Positions 46,757 through 58,251 of a stretch of 64,000 bases of DNA are shown here, piece by piece. Below the pieces are notes generated by a model. It was not told the DNA's origin and did not search any database. It saw nothing but the letters and a program-made list of their open reading frames with translations. The first letter of the stretch is position 1. Each line of letters begins with the position of its first letter. The stretch spans positions 179,093,452 to 179,157,451 of the forward strand of contig OY755038.1 of the NCBI GenBank assembly GCA_963576565.1, given 5' to 3'. Source of the DNA: Aspidapion aeneum (Eukaryota; Arthropoda; Insecta; Coleoptera; Brentidae). The translations under genes were made by a program, and so were the position numbers.

Positions 46757-47705
46757 CCTCCAGCGCCAGCACTAGACGGCGGCAATAAAGGTATGCTGAT
46801 ATTACTTAATTAGTATTCTTTATATCAAACCTAACCTAAAAATAACGATATTTATTTATTTATCTTAGTAGAAAAATATAAGGGACCTTTTACATGTCAC
46901 AATTTTCACATTATCCTTTATTTTTAAATTAAAAGTAAAATAATAAGAACTAGTTAGCAGTAATACAGTTAAGATTTCTATAGTCTAAAAGTTAACAGTA
47001 TTTTCACATCTGCAGTGTCATTCATAGAAGAAATGGATTCTGGGGGGGGGGCGTTAGGTTAGGTTAGGAGATCTTTGAGAAATTTTTTAATTTATTAGGG
47101 GTCAATATTTATTATTTTGTTAGCTTTCTTACTTAGGGATTGGCAATGATTACACAAAAAGGTCTTGTAACCATTGATACTGGCCTTATGTTTGTATATT
47201 GACATTTTTCACTTTTTTAGTTATAGCAGAATTTAATTGATTTTTTGTTTGCCTATAGCAGCTTAAATTTGGGTAACCACAGTTATTGATAAATATCTGC
47301 AAGTGAGTGGTAAAATATTTTTGTCCTCTAAATATCACTCTACCTTTTTATTTCTAAAAATCTCATTAGTACCGGTTGATAATAACATTTTCTTAATAAA
47401 AGACAACTAGTATTTACTAAAATATAACTTGAGTTGTCCGTGATATTCTATCAGGATTTGAGCAATTGCCGAAATACAGTAAAATTTTTTTGAAATTTAT
47501 TTTGGCCGACTTAACGATAATGTAATTTTGACTTAAAAAGGATGCTTGGTTTGGTTGACATAATATGTTTTTCTTTTTATAAAGCTAAATATATAGATAT
47601 TTTTTTGTACAAGACAAATTAGGGGCACATGTGAATATCTAGGTCCTTATATATTATATAAATTTTAAGCTACAATATATAGAAATAAAAATTAAAAAAT
47701 ATAAT
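46757..47705. other. AT-rich stretch, no gene
   Basis: No supported coding frame. A run of ten or so G at 47041-47051 is followed by three TTAGG units (47054-47068), the insect telomere word, too few to be a telomere. Otherwise featureless. Confidence 0.45.
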
Positions 47706-47709
47706 AAAA

Positions 47710-47945
47710 AGAAACAAATGAATCCATGACGAATGTGATACCTTCCTAGCTAGCCTACTTGCACACTTCAAGTGAACCCATAATAGATCAGCCGTGAAAA
47801 CAGTTTTTCTGAAAATATCTCAGAAACTAAAGCTCCGACGAAGTTTTTGGTTATAACACAAATTATTAAGCGAAATAGAGCCTATTATTTTTCGAAAACG
47901 GAATATTGTTGCAATGTTCCGATAAAAAGCTATCATTTTAAAAAA
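47710..47945. repeat. Dispersed repeat, copy 2 (partner at 1375-1570)
   Basis: Same word order as 1375-1570 (AATCCATGACGAATGTGATACC, CTAGCTAGCCTACTTG, ATATCTCAGAAACTAAAGC, ATAACACAAATTATTAAG). It directly abuts the open hAT frame, so it may have truncated that element. Confidence 0.65.
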
Positions 47946-47956
47946 AATTTGAACAG

Positions 47957-48586
47957 GAATAGATTATCGAAAACACAGGCAAACGCAGAAAATTGGGTGG
48001 TACTGATAGAAAATGTGTAATTGCTAAAGAAGTATGCGATGTTATAGTTACTCAACCTAAAGAGAGGCTTTCCTATAGAGGTCATTTAGAAGCAAATTAC
48101 CTTGTCACAAATACTTCTTATGCATTATTTAATACAAAGTTTCCGAGTAGTTTATTTAACAATGTTACCAAGTTGTATCCAATGATTTTAAAAGAGAGGC
48201 TAAAGACGGAATTGGAAGTCGTGTATTCGAGAACTGACTTTTCACAACTAGAAAGCTCAACAATCACTTTGGAATTCATTTTAAAAAATGAATTGGAAAG
48301 CACCTTTCCAGAATTTGTAAAACTATTAAAGATAATTATGACAACACCAATGAACACTGCTGAACCTGAACGATGTTTTTCAACACTGAAAAGACTTAAA
48401 ACATTTCTTCGAAATTCAATGACAAACGACCGATTAAATGCCTTAGCAATGATGTCAATAAATAGGAATTTTGTGCATGATATTTCCAATTTTGATGAAA
48501 AAGTCTTGGACACATTTGTCATGCTTAAAAACCGTCGTATGGACTTTTATTTAAGGACTAGGAAACTAAACAAAAAGCAGGACTGA
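47957..48586 (+). pseudogene. hAT transposase C-terminal part with dimerisation domain
   Basis: The frame is open from after the TAG at about 47954 and has no proper start, reading GKRRKLGGTDRKC, RGHLEANYLVTNTSYALFN, then a long helical segment and the hAT dimerisation block MNTAEPERCFSTLKRLKTFL with NDRLNALAMMSI. This block mediates oligomerisation and DNA binding in hAT transposases of the ZMYM1-like type common in insects. The N-terminal zinc finger and the catalytic core are missing (a normal protein has 600-800 residues). A matching terminus (GAGCCGCCACTG) ends at 48978. No in-frame stops, so truncation was probably recent. Confidence 0.8.
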
Positions 48587-48978
48587 CAAAAAGGTGCGTA
48601 ATATCAATTTAACATGAATTTTCACCCGATGACCGGATAACATTGAATCACCGTATACGAACATTACAATATGAAATGGTATTTAAATCAAAACCTAAGA
48701 TAAAACGGTTTTGTACATTGAATTAATGTTATCCATCGTTGGCTGAAAACTAATAGCTATGTATACTGTAGGTAATTTTTTTTTGTGTAGGCATATTTTT
48801 ATTTATTGGAGACCTGCTTTTTTTTACTTTGACAATCTTATTACCTAGTGGGCACCATAAATTCTTTTATTTGGCTACAAATAAATATGCAAATTTTTTT
48901 AACATTATTTATTTTAAATTTATTTCGACTCACTTATTATAGCGCACACACATTCTTATACTTCACGAGCCGCCACTG
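48587..48978 (+). mobile_element. 3' end and terminus of the truncated hAT element
   Basis: Non-coding sequence from the transposase stop to GTATACTTCACGAGCCGCCACTG-like end at 48978; reverse-complemented it begins CAGTGGCGGCTCGTGAAG, a typical hAT terminus. The adjacent octamer is GTTCAGGT, but I do not find its partner with a left terminus in this window. Confidence 0.6.
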
Positions 48979-49019
48979 GTTCAGGTCCTACATCCGAGAT
49001 TCAAGCGATATGCTGCGTT

Positions 49020-50150
49020 TAATGATAGAAGCAACACACTTGGTATGAATAGACATAAGACTCGCCTGAACATTTTACGAAAGGGAACCACCCCCCTAAC
49101 CCTGACAGGGGGGTGGTTCCCCCCCTTAAACTTGCTTTTTGATAGTTTTTTGGTCTACGGTACAAAACAGCGCTGTACAAAATAGCGCGGTAGAAAATAG
49201 CGTGAGACAAAATAGCGCGGGACTAAATAGCGCCCGTACAAAATAACGCTTTGACAAAATAGCGCTACGACAAAATACCGCTGCGACTAAACAGCGCTGG
49301 ACAAAAGGGCGCGGGACAAAATTGCGTGTTTGTTGCAGCGCTATTTTGTCGACGCTATTTTGTTCCGCGCCATTTTGTACAGCGCTGTTTTGTAATGGAG
49401 CCAGTTTTTGCTAATAACTCGTCACAGTCAATTTTTCCAAAAATCATGTTGAGACCATTTTTTAAGCGGATACAAATTCCTTTTCAACGATGTAACTTAG
49501 TACCCTCTGACGGCAGTGGTGCACGTTCCAATAGCGTACGAACAAAGGCGAAAATTTTTTAAATATTTTTTTATACTTTTTTGTGGTATTTTTATCCTTA
49601 ACAGTATTTTTTCTCAAAAAAATATTTTTGGTTAAAAGCCCATTGTATACAGTTAAATACTTATTAAGTAAGACATATTTTGTTCAAATAGTCGCCTTAA
49701 AATAAAAATAAATGTGTTTGTAGAAACCCTTGAATTAAACAAAAATGTTAAACATTCATTTTTGTAACTCAATAAATAAAAATGAGAGTAAGTAAAAAAT
49801 TATTTTTGATTAGTAATAACTTAAAATAAATTTTTCTAGTTGACCTTCTTTTAAGTGGTGGTGAGGGGCATCCCCCTCTCACCCCCATCAAAAGTGCTCT
49901 CTTACAGTATTTTAACAATTATTTGAAAACTTTTAACTTGGTAAAAAACAACAAAGTAACAATTATTGATATATCAGTGGCGCACCTTTTATAGGCCTTA
50001 CAATAAATGAGAGGTGTGGAAAAACTATTTTTTTGAATTTTCCTAAATTTCACTGTCCCACTTGTTTTTAAAGTTATTTTAAAAGCCGAAAAAATTTCCT
50101 TTTCAACGATGTACATCACTCCCCCTTCAACGCGTCAGTAGATCTTGAAT
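49020..50150. repeat. Dispersed repeat family, copy B (interrupted)
   Basis: Homologous to 35525-36420 over its length, including the C-rich block at 49085-49125, CAGTGGTGCACGTTCC at 49517 and AGTGGCGCACCTTTTATAGG at 49976. It differs by the insertion 49153-49402. Confidence 0.8.
49153..49402. mobile_element. 250-bp foldback of iterated 15-16-bp words, with target duplication
   Basis: About eleven units vary on GACAAAATAGCGCNG (15-16 bp) in one direction, then three to four in the other (GCGCTATTTTGTCGAC). Outer arms match: TACAAAACAGCGCTGTACAA near both ends. The flanks are AGTTTTTTG (49144-49152) and AGTTTTTG (49403-49410), and copy A at about 35655 shows the uninterrupted sequence, so boundaries are defined. 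No coding capacity. Confidence 0.85.
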
Positions 50151-50414
50151 AGACGGCCCAACAATGGTCAAATTTGAAATAACAAGTATTAAAAAATGTC
50201 GAAAAAAACATTTAGGGGGGGAGCCACCCTCCACCAAGAGTGGGCCGATGGTTCCCTCTCGATATATTTTCGGGGGAGTACACTGTATATTCATACCAAG
50301 TGTGTTGCTTTTCTCATTGAACGTAGTGCGTGTATTAGTATGTTCCAACATGGTTGTCTTAAATGAAGATTCTAGTGTATACCTAATTTGATCATTTTTG
50401 GTTCGTCTATGCCA

Positions 50415-50720
50415 GATCTACCACTGCTTTGAGGGGGGAGTGATATACATTGCTGAAAAGGAAATTTCCTCAGCTTTAAAAGTAAGTTTTAAAACCAGAC
50501 ATGTAGGACAATAAAATTCAAGAAAATTTAAAAAATTTTGTTTTTTCCACACCTCTCATTTATTTGAATGCCTATAAAAGGTGCGCCATTGATGCAAGGG
50601 GGGCGTGTAATACATCGATAGACAGGACTTTTGGTCAGCCTCAATAACTGATACTGTGTTTGTTGTTTTTGGCCAAGTTAAAAGTTTGCAAATAATACGA
50701 AAAATACTGTAAAACATCAC
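50415..50720 (-). repeat. Dispersed repeat family, inverted partial copy C
   Basis: Reverse complement of the 36200-36365 region: TTTAAAAGTAAGTTTTAAAACC, ACATGTAGGACAATAAAATTC, CCACACCTCTCATTTAT, GCCTATAAAAGGTGCGCCA. It lies 270 bp after copy B in opposite orientation, forming a large inverted pair with B's end. Confidence 0.75.
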
Positions 50721-50729
50721 TTATGAGGG

Positions 50730-52335
50730 GGCTCCTGAACTGTAAAGGATGTTACGTTACGCAACTCGGGATGCCCGCCCACCCCTCTAAAACGCTGAAT
50801 AACGCGACGACTTACTTCATGTATTACGCTATTTAAGGACAGGCTCTAAACGTGGATAATTTACAAAATTCGTCAAAAATTTTTACATTTTTATCCAGTT
50901 TTCTTTAAAACAAAGCTTTCTAGAAAATAAAGCTTTATACGTTTTAATAAGGAGATATAATTTTATTTTTGTTGGTGTCTAACGTAATTCGCTTAAGGTG
51001 CCCGTCTCATCTCTATTTTTGAGATAAATTACACAATTGCAGTGTTGGAAATTATCCATATGATGCTTTTTCAACCAGGTCATCCAGGGAGAAACTGGTA
51101 GCATTAGAGGAAATTTTGTTTTTTCTAGTAAATTCTTCATCGAATTTGGGGGTGCTGACTTTTTTTCATTTTTTGAAATTTGCCTTATATTGGGTTTTAT
51201 CAAACATTTTAGAAATTAATTTTTTTGAAATTTGGCAACGATGCGTGTTTGTACTCCCCTATTTTCTCCTCCACAGCTTTATTCTAAAATATGCACATTT
51301 TTCTATGGGTTTTTCGCATTTTGAAATCGTTTTAGACCATATTTTCAAAATCGGAAAAAAGTCAGCACCCCGAAATTCTTTTGTTTATCTAACACAACAA
51401 AAAAATAAGTTATAATTGGTTTCTATCATATGGCTTGATCGCCCAAATTTTGAAATTGCATGGGTTTTTTTGTAAATTTATTTGATCACGTGATCGTCGA
51501 TTCACGGACTGCGAAAAAGGAGAGAGACAGACGTGGTCTGTCGTGCAAAGCAGAAACCTAGTGAGTCCAAAACTAGTGTTTTGGGAAATAGAGTTTGAAG
51601 TTTATTTAACTACATACTAACCATAGTTTATTTAACTACATAGTAACTACATTCAACTTCCTTGTTTTTTAAGATAGCCACATTCTAGAAAAACTCTCTG
51701 GTGCCGTTTTTTACGGTTATTTCAATGATATAAAAATCTCATTTTCGAGTAAGTCGAGTTACTAGGTTTTTGCTTTGCACGCCAGCGGTACTTTCTGATA
51801 GAAATCTGTAATTTTTTCTTAATTCTTAATTTAGTTTTGACATCAATTACACAGCGGCGCTGTTACACTAGGACAGCTGTTTTTGACTTTTCCAGTAAAA
51901 ACAAATATTTCTAACCCAAGAAAAATAAAACACTAAATAAAAATTGATTTAAACGAAAAGTACAGGCTGCTTTCGTTTTTACAAACGCAAATACTGGTAC
52001 CTGTGAATAAAAAATTCTACGAACCACAATATAGCTGGAAAAACGCGGTTTTCAAATTTAGATTGAGAAAGTACATTCCCGAAGTAGTATCAAAGTTTGT
52101 CACAATTTTTGAGAAAATAACATAGTACATATACCTCAAAAGCGACAGCAGCTAGTTGTTTTCACAAATAAATTGAAAATTTCATTTTCAACAAAAATAA
52201 ACACCCAGAATGACTAGATCTTTTCCTATGGATAGCTGTACATGCCTCCTGGCGAAAATTTGTTTTTTAAATAAGACAATTTGTAGTGTTACCAGAGACA
52301 ATATAAGAAAGAAAATAAAAGATTGTTAGAAGCAA
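50730..52335. other. AT-rich stretch with one hairpin, no gene
   Basis: Short frames (50979-51203 minus; 51116-51415 plus) overlap each other on the hairpin below and show no motif. 50755-50850 is an inverted trace of the 33337-type repeat. Confidence 0.4.
51141..51381. repeat. Long hairpin with GGGTGCTGACTTTTTT arms
   Basis: GAATTTGGGGGTGCTGACTT (51141) and AAGTCAGCACCCCGAAATTC (about 51360-51381) are inverted over about 25 bp with a loop of about 190 bp. Possibly a MITE. Confidence 0.7.
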
Positions 52336-52339
52336 GCAT

Positions 52340-52531
52340 AAGAGAGATGTGGGGACATGCATTTTTGTAAACGATAAGGTAAAGTTTTGACCAATTGTAT
52401 GTTTACTGCCTTCAATAAGAATCTTCTTTTTTATGCTATTATTGGAGACAACATATAAGAAATAAAATAAAAAAAAACTATAACTTAAAACCTGTATAAA
52501 AAAATCTACTTTAACCCAGTGACTCCTATCC
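52340..52531. repeat. Host repeat H, copy 1 left part
   Basis: AGCAAGCATAAGAGAGATGT, GATAAGGTAAAGTTTTGACC, AATCTTCTTTTTTATGCTAT and CCCAGTGACTCCTATCC match 56165-56285 plus 56728-56820. The copy continues at 53044 after the LINE insertion. It has no insertion at 52432, where copy 2 has one. Confidence 0.8.
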
Positions 52532-53043
52532 AGCAATAACTTTATTAAATGGAATAATTTGGGACCAGAGTATATCAAAACATAACAAAAAGCTTATATA
52601 TAACACCATTGTTAAAAGTATTATTACATATGGCTCAGAAGTATGGCCAATCAAAGATAGAACAGAAAAAATGCTTTCCGCTACGGAGATGGACTATTGG
52701 AGAAGAGCAGCAGGGAAATCAAAAAGAGAAAGAGTTACCAATCAAAGAATAAAATAAATTATGACAGTGGGTGAGCGTACTCTACTGGATGATATAAGAA
52801 CAAAACAACTGGTGTGGTACGGACATGTACAAAGAATGGATGATAGAATACTACCTAAACAAATATTACAATGGAAACCAACTGGCCGAAGAAAACGAGG
52901 AAGGCCGAGGAGAAGCTGGAGAGAAGGAATAGATAGTGAAATAAGAATAAGAGGCCTAGATGATGAATTATATGCAAACAGAAACGAGTGGAGATTGGGT
53001 ATCGGATGACGTAGAACGTTGTGAAACCGATAAATATATATAT
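52532..53043 (+). pseudogene. 5'-truncated LINE (reverse transcriptase C-terminus), 512 bp
   Basis: From 52533 the frame reads AITLLNGIIWDQSISKHNKK, LIYNTIVKSIITYGSEVW, then EMDYWRRAAGKSKRERV, one TAA at the site of the usual RIREIM, LLDDIRTKQLVWYGHVQRMD and RRKRGRPRRSWREGIDSEI, ending at 53009. These are the successive conserved blocks at the end of insect LINE reverse transcriptases. The insertion is bounded by ACTCCTATCC on both sides (52522-52531 and 53044-53053), so it is a real, complete insertion event truncated during reverse transcription. The tail is a short AT repeat. The catalytic core is absent. Confidence 0.88.
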
Positions 53044-53139
53044 ACTCCTATCCCTCGATAGCCAGCTCTTAAATACCAGGAAATGATGTAACTCTATATT
53101 CATAAAAATTCTACCATACCTATTAGGGACATTTTGAAA

Positions 53140-53912
53140 CACTTTGACAATTGTTATCGTTATAGTTGTCTAGGTATCACAACTTACGTTGAATTACTTT
53201 ATTTGCCTGACTATTTTTGCACTTACCTTTAGTAGAATCTTCTTTAATTAAAGAATATTACTTTTAAGCTAATTTTTCTTTAAAAAAATACCAAAATGCA
53301 CAAGCTTAGAAGTTGACTGTGGTTAATAAGCACTTCATTATAATTATTGGGATTTTTATTGTTACTTAGTAGTTATTTACTTTTTCGTCACATTTACGTC
53401 TAACAACTGACCTCAAAATGTGTAAAGTTTGGTAGTTTTTTTAATAAAAATAAGCTTAAAAGTATTATTTTTTAATTGAGGAGGATTCTTCCAATAGTAA
53501 GTGTAAAAATGGCCAGGAAAACAAAGCCAAATTAGTCAGGTTGTGAAACCTTAAAAATAACTATATTAATATCAGTTGTCAAAATTTTTAGAGTTTTGAA
53601 ATGTCCTGTCTTTCAAACTAAAAATATAATGGGTAGATGTAAACTCCAGTTCAAAAAAATTGAGACAAAATTTACTGACAGTTTGATGAGTCCGACATTT
53701 AAATGTTACACATTTGTCAATAAAAAGTGTCTCAATTATTTTGCATTGGAGTTTTATGTACCTATGAGAACTTTCTTGGTGTGTTCATTGAACATTTTTT
53801 AAAATAACCTGTTCTACATTTATAGGTCGTTTTTGACAAAGCATGTTAAAAGTTATCAGGTAGGATATTTCAGTTCAAACCACATTTTAGGTTAATTTAG
53901 ATCAAGTTTGGA
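53140..53912. other. AT-rich stretch, no gene
   Basis: A 68-codon plus frame (53596-53802) has no recognised motif. Nothing else is supported. Confidence 0.4.
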
Positions 53913-54069
53913 TCAGGGTGTTTATTCTTGATTGTCTGTACCGTGAGGTGAGCGCTCACCTTGTGGATTCATTTCCTCGTGTAATAAGGTGGTGAAATCA
54001 TTTCAAGTTCACCCGTGAAAGTGAACTTTTCACTCACCTCACCTCACAGAAAGTAGAGAATAACCATCC
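53913..54069. mobile_element. MITE with TTATTCTTGA-type inverted ends
   Basis: Left GGGTGTTTATTCTTGATTGT, then CCGTGAGGTGAGCGC; right CTCACCTCACCTCACAGAAA then AGAGAATAACCATCC. The arms are imperfectly inverted over about 40 bp, total length about 155 bp. Confidence 0.65.
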
Positions 54070-54070
54070 A

Positions 54071-54236
54071 GGGACCCAATTCTTGAAATAAATCCGTATA
54101 CGGATTCGGCGAAACGTATACGGATATTCACCATTCGAATTCTTGAAAGCTCGTATACGAGTTTTTCGTTCGGAAATAGAGTCGAGTGGTAAAGTCCACT
54201 CGAATCTCAATTTCCGTATACGAATCTGAGTGATCT
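54071..54236. repeat. Palindrome-rich repeat adjoining the MITE
   Basis: Contains CCGTATACGG, CGTATACGG, TCGTATACGA and CCGTATACGA within 150 bp, plus the hairpin TCGAGTGG / CCACTCGA, and ATTCTTGAA twice. It may be another member of the same MITE group. No gene. Confidence 0.5.
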
Positions 54237-54239
54237 AAC

Positions 54240-54859
54240 CTAACATTTTTGTTTACTTTAATATATTTTTTGGTGTTTGCTTAATTTTTCTTTATTTAAA
54301 AAAAACTGGGAGGTCTTCTGAAAAAAGACGCGATTTGGCAATAAAAGGGCTTAAGGACGCAAAGAAATTTCTGCGTTAATAATTTATGAATGAACAGCTC
54401 TAAAAATAATTTAAAAAATTACAACTTTGTACCACATTTTCAAGAAAAAATATATAAAAGGAGCGTTTTCGGGAGGGACGGGGGGATTAAAAAGTTTCAA
54501 TAAAAATTTGAGTATTGTGCAATTTTTTTGTCTTATTTGTGTCTCTTTTAACACACTTTATCAACTATTTTGTGGGGCATTGATACCTCTTGATTCCCCC
54601 CTGGGTACAACGGCTTATCTTATTTTGCTTAATTTTTGGATAATAAAAGGGCCCAACTGCTTCAAGTAGGAAAATCCCCTGCATGTAAATAGTAAACCTA
54701 ATCTTATACTTTTACCAGTTCCACTATTTTTTCTGACTTTTTCTATGTTGGCCAAAAATAAATATAAAATATAAAAACATTATTTTTCTTTATTTACAAT
54801 TCAAAGTACATAATAAGTACTTACTGTCAAGTGCATTAAAAAACGCTATGCAATATGAC
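54240..54859. other. AT-rich stretch, no gene
   Basis: An 80-codon frame at 54427-54669 shows no motif. Nothing else supported. Confidence 0.4.
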
Positions 54860-54861
54860 TA

Positions 54862-55438
54862 CAGTGTGAGAACAAGCCAGTTGGAATAAACTTGCTAGTC
54901 GGTTAAATTTAAGTTTTTTGAAAAAATCCAAGCACATGTTAACTGAGATTTTTAACCTGCAATATTTTTACAGAATATTTTTTGGACAGACCCCCAGAAA
55001 GGGGTCCACTAGCATACAACTTATTTTTTAAGATGGAATGACCCCACTTAAGGCACCTTGTTAGAAAGGGTATCAAATAATTTTTTTAAATTAACAAAAA
55101 GAAAATTATTTCTATTTTTTTGTAATTTTTAGAGAATATAAGTGTCATTTAAAGTAAAACCTATAATTTTATTAAAATATAGGTGGTGGACCCCTGACAA
55201 GAGCTCCAGTAATACCAAAAATTTTTTTGCAACTGGTAGACACAACTTGTAGCACTTTGTTCAAAAACTAATAAAAAATATTTTTTTTTTTTAATTTGAC
55301 AGATTTTCACCCCTTTCTGGGGTTCTGTCCAAAAAAATTCATCGAAAATATTGCTCATTAAAAATCTCAGTAGGCATGATTTTGGTTTATTCAAAAAAAT
55401 TTTAATGAAAATGTATTCCAACTTGCTCGTTCTCACTG
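54862..55438. mobile_element. Tc1/mariner-like MITE, 577 bp
   Basis: CAGTGTGAGAACAAGCCAGT and, inverted, CAGTGAGAACGAGCAAGTTG form the ends, and the inner parts (AGACCCCCAGAAAGGGG / CCCCTTTCTGGGGTTCT) also pair. TA lies on both sides (54860-54861, 55439-55440), as for Tc1/mariner insertions. Arms are about 140 bp. A minus frame of 91 codons over it has no transposase motif. Confidence 0.8.
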
Positions 55439-55444
55439 TATAAG

Positions 55445-56160
55445 CTTTTATGTAAGAAGCTGTATAATCTTTTTTACAATAAAACTACAATAAACTTTAT
55501 TTTACTTATAATTTATTTAAAAAAGTTCTTTAAAAGTTAATAGATCACCAAATGCATCTGAGTATTTCTAGTAGGATCATCATTGCAACAGGACCGCTAG
55601 GCAAAAACTGCTTCACACCTCAAAAATGTCTTCTCTGAGAAACCTGTAACAAAAAGTTTTTTCATTGAGTGTACCACAGCAGACTTCACTGGATCCGTAT
55701 TACTGGCAAGATTTTTATATATGTCCTTGTTCATAACTTTTGAAAAACAAAGACATCTACAAAAATAATGTACATATTCAAATCAAATGATACTGATCAT
55801 ATGAGGGCTGCTTTAGTCTACAACAGTTTTAAATTTTTTTGCAGTTAATTGACAGGTAAAGATATTCAAATTTAAACAAAAAAATGGTTTTTTTGAACAA
55901 AGGTTACTGATTTTGTCAATTTTTACTTGAAATGTTTATTATGCTTATCGGCGTAAAAGGCAAAACTGTTCTACTCAAAAAGAAACTGAGAAAAAACACT
56001 GGGAGCAAAAAATTAAATTGTTTCTATACTACAGACAAAATGCAAACTCCAAATGTTTCAGTAACACTTGTACAATTTTTGTCAAAGCATGATGTATGCA
56101 AGTTTTAAATATTTTTTTAAATTGCAAGTTTGACCTGACAAAAAAAAATATCTCAAATAA
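55445..56160. other. AT-rich stretch, no gene
   Basis: No coding frame, hairpin or repeat that I can support. Confidence 0.4.
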
Positions 56161-56164
56161 AAAA

Positions 56165-56920
56165 TAGAAGTCAGGGTGCAAGCATAACAGAGATGTGGGG
56201 GACATGCATTTTTTAAAATATGTGATAAGGTAAAGTTTTGACCAATTGTACGTTTATTGCATATAACAAGAATCTTCTTTTTTACAAGCTTTTATTTAAC
56301 TTCAGATGTTCTGTCTATCTAACTAACTAACTATCTATCAAATCTTGTGAAGCGTTTTTGACACACTTCCCATTATCCGATTTGGATGAAATTTGGTACA
56401 CACATAGTGGTGCCATGACAATACAACATTAAGAAAAAAATATCCTGCAATGTTATGCCATTGCCATACCTATGTCCGAGAAATTCTGGGGTATCTTGGA
56501 TCGGGTTGGGTGGGTTTGGTACCTCTGCATTTTTCTGCTAGATTGATTCTTGCAAATAGTGATATTTAATTGATACGGCTATCTTATCGTGCGAACATCG
56601 TCAAAATTTCAGTCGGCCATCGCTTTTATTATTATGATAATATTAAAATGTTAGAAAATTATTTTTTAATTTTTAGTGCATTTTATAAAAGCTTGTGACT
56701 TAAAATTTTTTTTTTACTAATTAATTTATGCTATTATTGGAGACATCATAAGAAATAAAAAAAAATAAAAAATCATAACTCAAAACCTGTACAAAAAAAT
56801 CTACTTTACCCAGTGACTCCTATCCCTCAGCCAGCTTTTAGATTCATAAACAATGCTACAATATAATAAACAAAGAAAAAATTCTACTATACCTATTAGG
56901 GACATTTTGAAACTGTAACA
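56165..56920. repeat. Host repeat H, copy 2, interrupted by the ACAAGC element
   Basis: Left part 56165-56283 and right part 56728-56920 match 52340-52531 plus 53046-53140 (GACTCCTATCCCTC, ATTCTAC-ATACCTATTAGG, GACATTTTGAAAC). Copy 1 lacks the insertion found here, and this copy lacks the LINE found in copy 1. Confidence 0.85.
56284..56727 (+). mobile_element. Short sibling of the 4-kb satellite-bearing element
   Basis: It starts ACAAGCTTTTATTTAACTTC and ends TTTATAAAAGCTTGTGACTT with a T-rich tail; AACTAACTAACTATC is its only tandem part. The empty site is visible at about 52432. At about 444 bp it shows what the element looks like without array growth. Confidence 0.8.
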
Positions 56921-56924
56921 GGGG

Positions 56925-58180
56925 CCTGTGTATGACAGTGGTACTGTCACCTCAAGTGACCAAGGCTTAAATGTGGTAAGCTACCAACTTAGGCTACAAC
57001 TTATATAAATTATAAAAAGATTAAATGTTACTATATGTTTCCTAGCTTAATGTCTATATGAGAGCACATATTTTCTGAAACATTCCTCAATATTTCAGAA
57101 TGTTTCTTCAATTTTAACGGATTACAACACCTGGTCGCAAATATTTTATATTTTGGCGTGTTCTTGCAACAATTTCTTGCAGGAATTTTCCTGTATCAAA
57201 CAGGCACAGATTGTCTGGTCTGATTGGCTGGGAATCAGTCACCAATGAAAAAGTAGAAATGACAGGAATAAACAAGTTTGCACACTGACTGACGGGGGGA
57301 GGGATGAAAAAAAGGGTGTATTTTTATTTTAGCTTTAATTTAACTACACCGAATTAATATTCAAAATATAACTTTTTCCTACAGCACTACACATATTATG
57401 TATGCATGATAATACGAATTTCAAACAATTTTGTTCAGATTTTTTGTTACTTTTATTTGGTTTTTATTTTTTTTAACCATGAACCCATAATTTCTCCATT
57501 TTGAAATTTGGCACATATTTTCCTAAAGCCTTGATAAAAAAATACTTTTTTTTTGAAAAAAATCAAAAATAACTTTTTTGAAAAAAATCAAAAAATGTTT
57601 TTTTCAAAATTAAAAAAAAAAACAGATGAAAATATACTAGGTCATGTGACACATAGTTGTTGGAAAGGTATTTAAATTGTCTTTACAAAGAGCTATATCT
57701 TATTAATCTGCGGTAAGTGGACCTCAAGATATTTTAATTTTTGTGAAGCTGTGTTAGACCAAAATGGGTCAATTTTTCGATTTTTGAAAATTAATTTTAA
57801 AAAAACTACCAATCAGAAAAAAAATATATTTTGGAATTTTGATTCCACCCATAAAGAGAATATGTGTACCAAATTTTATCAAAATCGGTGAAATGGTCTG
57901 CCAAACCTCTGGTTAATTTTATATGAAATTACCCTATTTTCTCACATATCTCAAAGAATACCCCAAAAAAAGAAACAAAATTTACACAAAAACAAAATTT
58001 TCATAAATAAAAAAATTATAGACCCCCTCCCCAAATGCAGACTTATGGCTTACTATATTAAAATATGGTTTTGACCTTTCAGCTTCACTTGAAATTTGAG
58101 CATCGTAAAGGTGGGACAGTTTTTTTCTATCCCCCCTAGAAATACCCTAAACCCCCAAAAACATCGAATTTGGGACACCC
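56925..58180. other. AT-rich stretch, no gene
   Basis: No supported coding frame. At 58172-58190 GGGACACCCTGTA is directly followed by CAGGGTGTTTC, i.e. two CAGGGTGT-type transposon ends meeting head to head. Confidence 0.45.
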
Positions 58181-58251
58181 TGTACAGGGTGTTTCATTAT
58201 ATTTCTACCCTCCAATTTTTCCTGAATTTTTGTCCTAAAGGAAAGAGAGAT

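Noticed and set aside
47054..47068. Interstitial telomere (TTAGG)n
   Set aside because: Only three units are present; chance or microsatellite origin is as likely.
48118..48522. 134-codon minus frame
   Set aside because: It is the antisense shadow of the hAT transposase frame on the plus strand.
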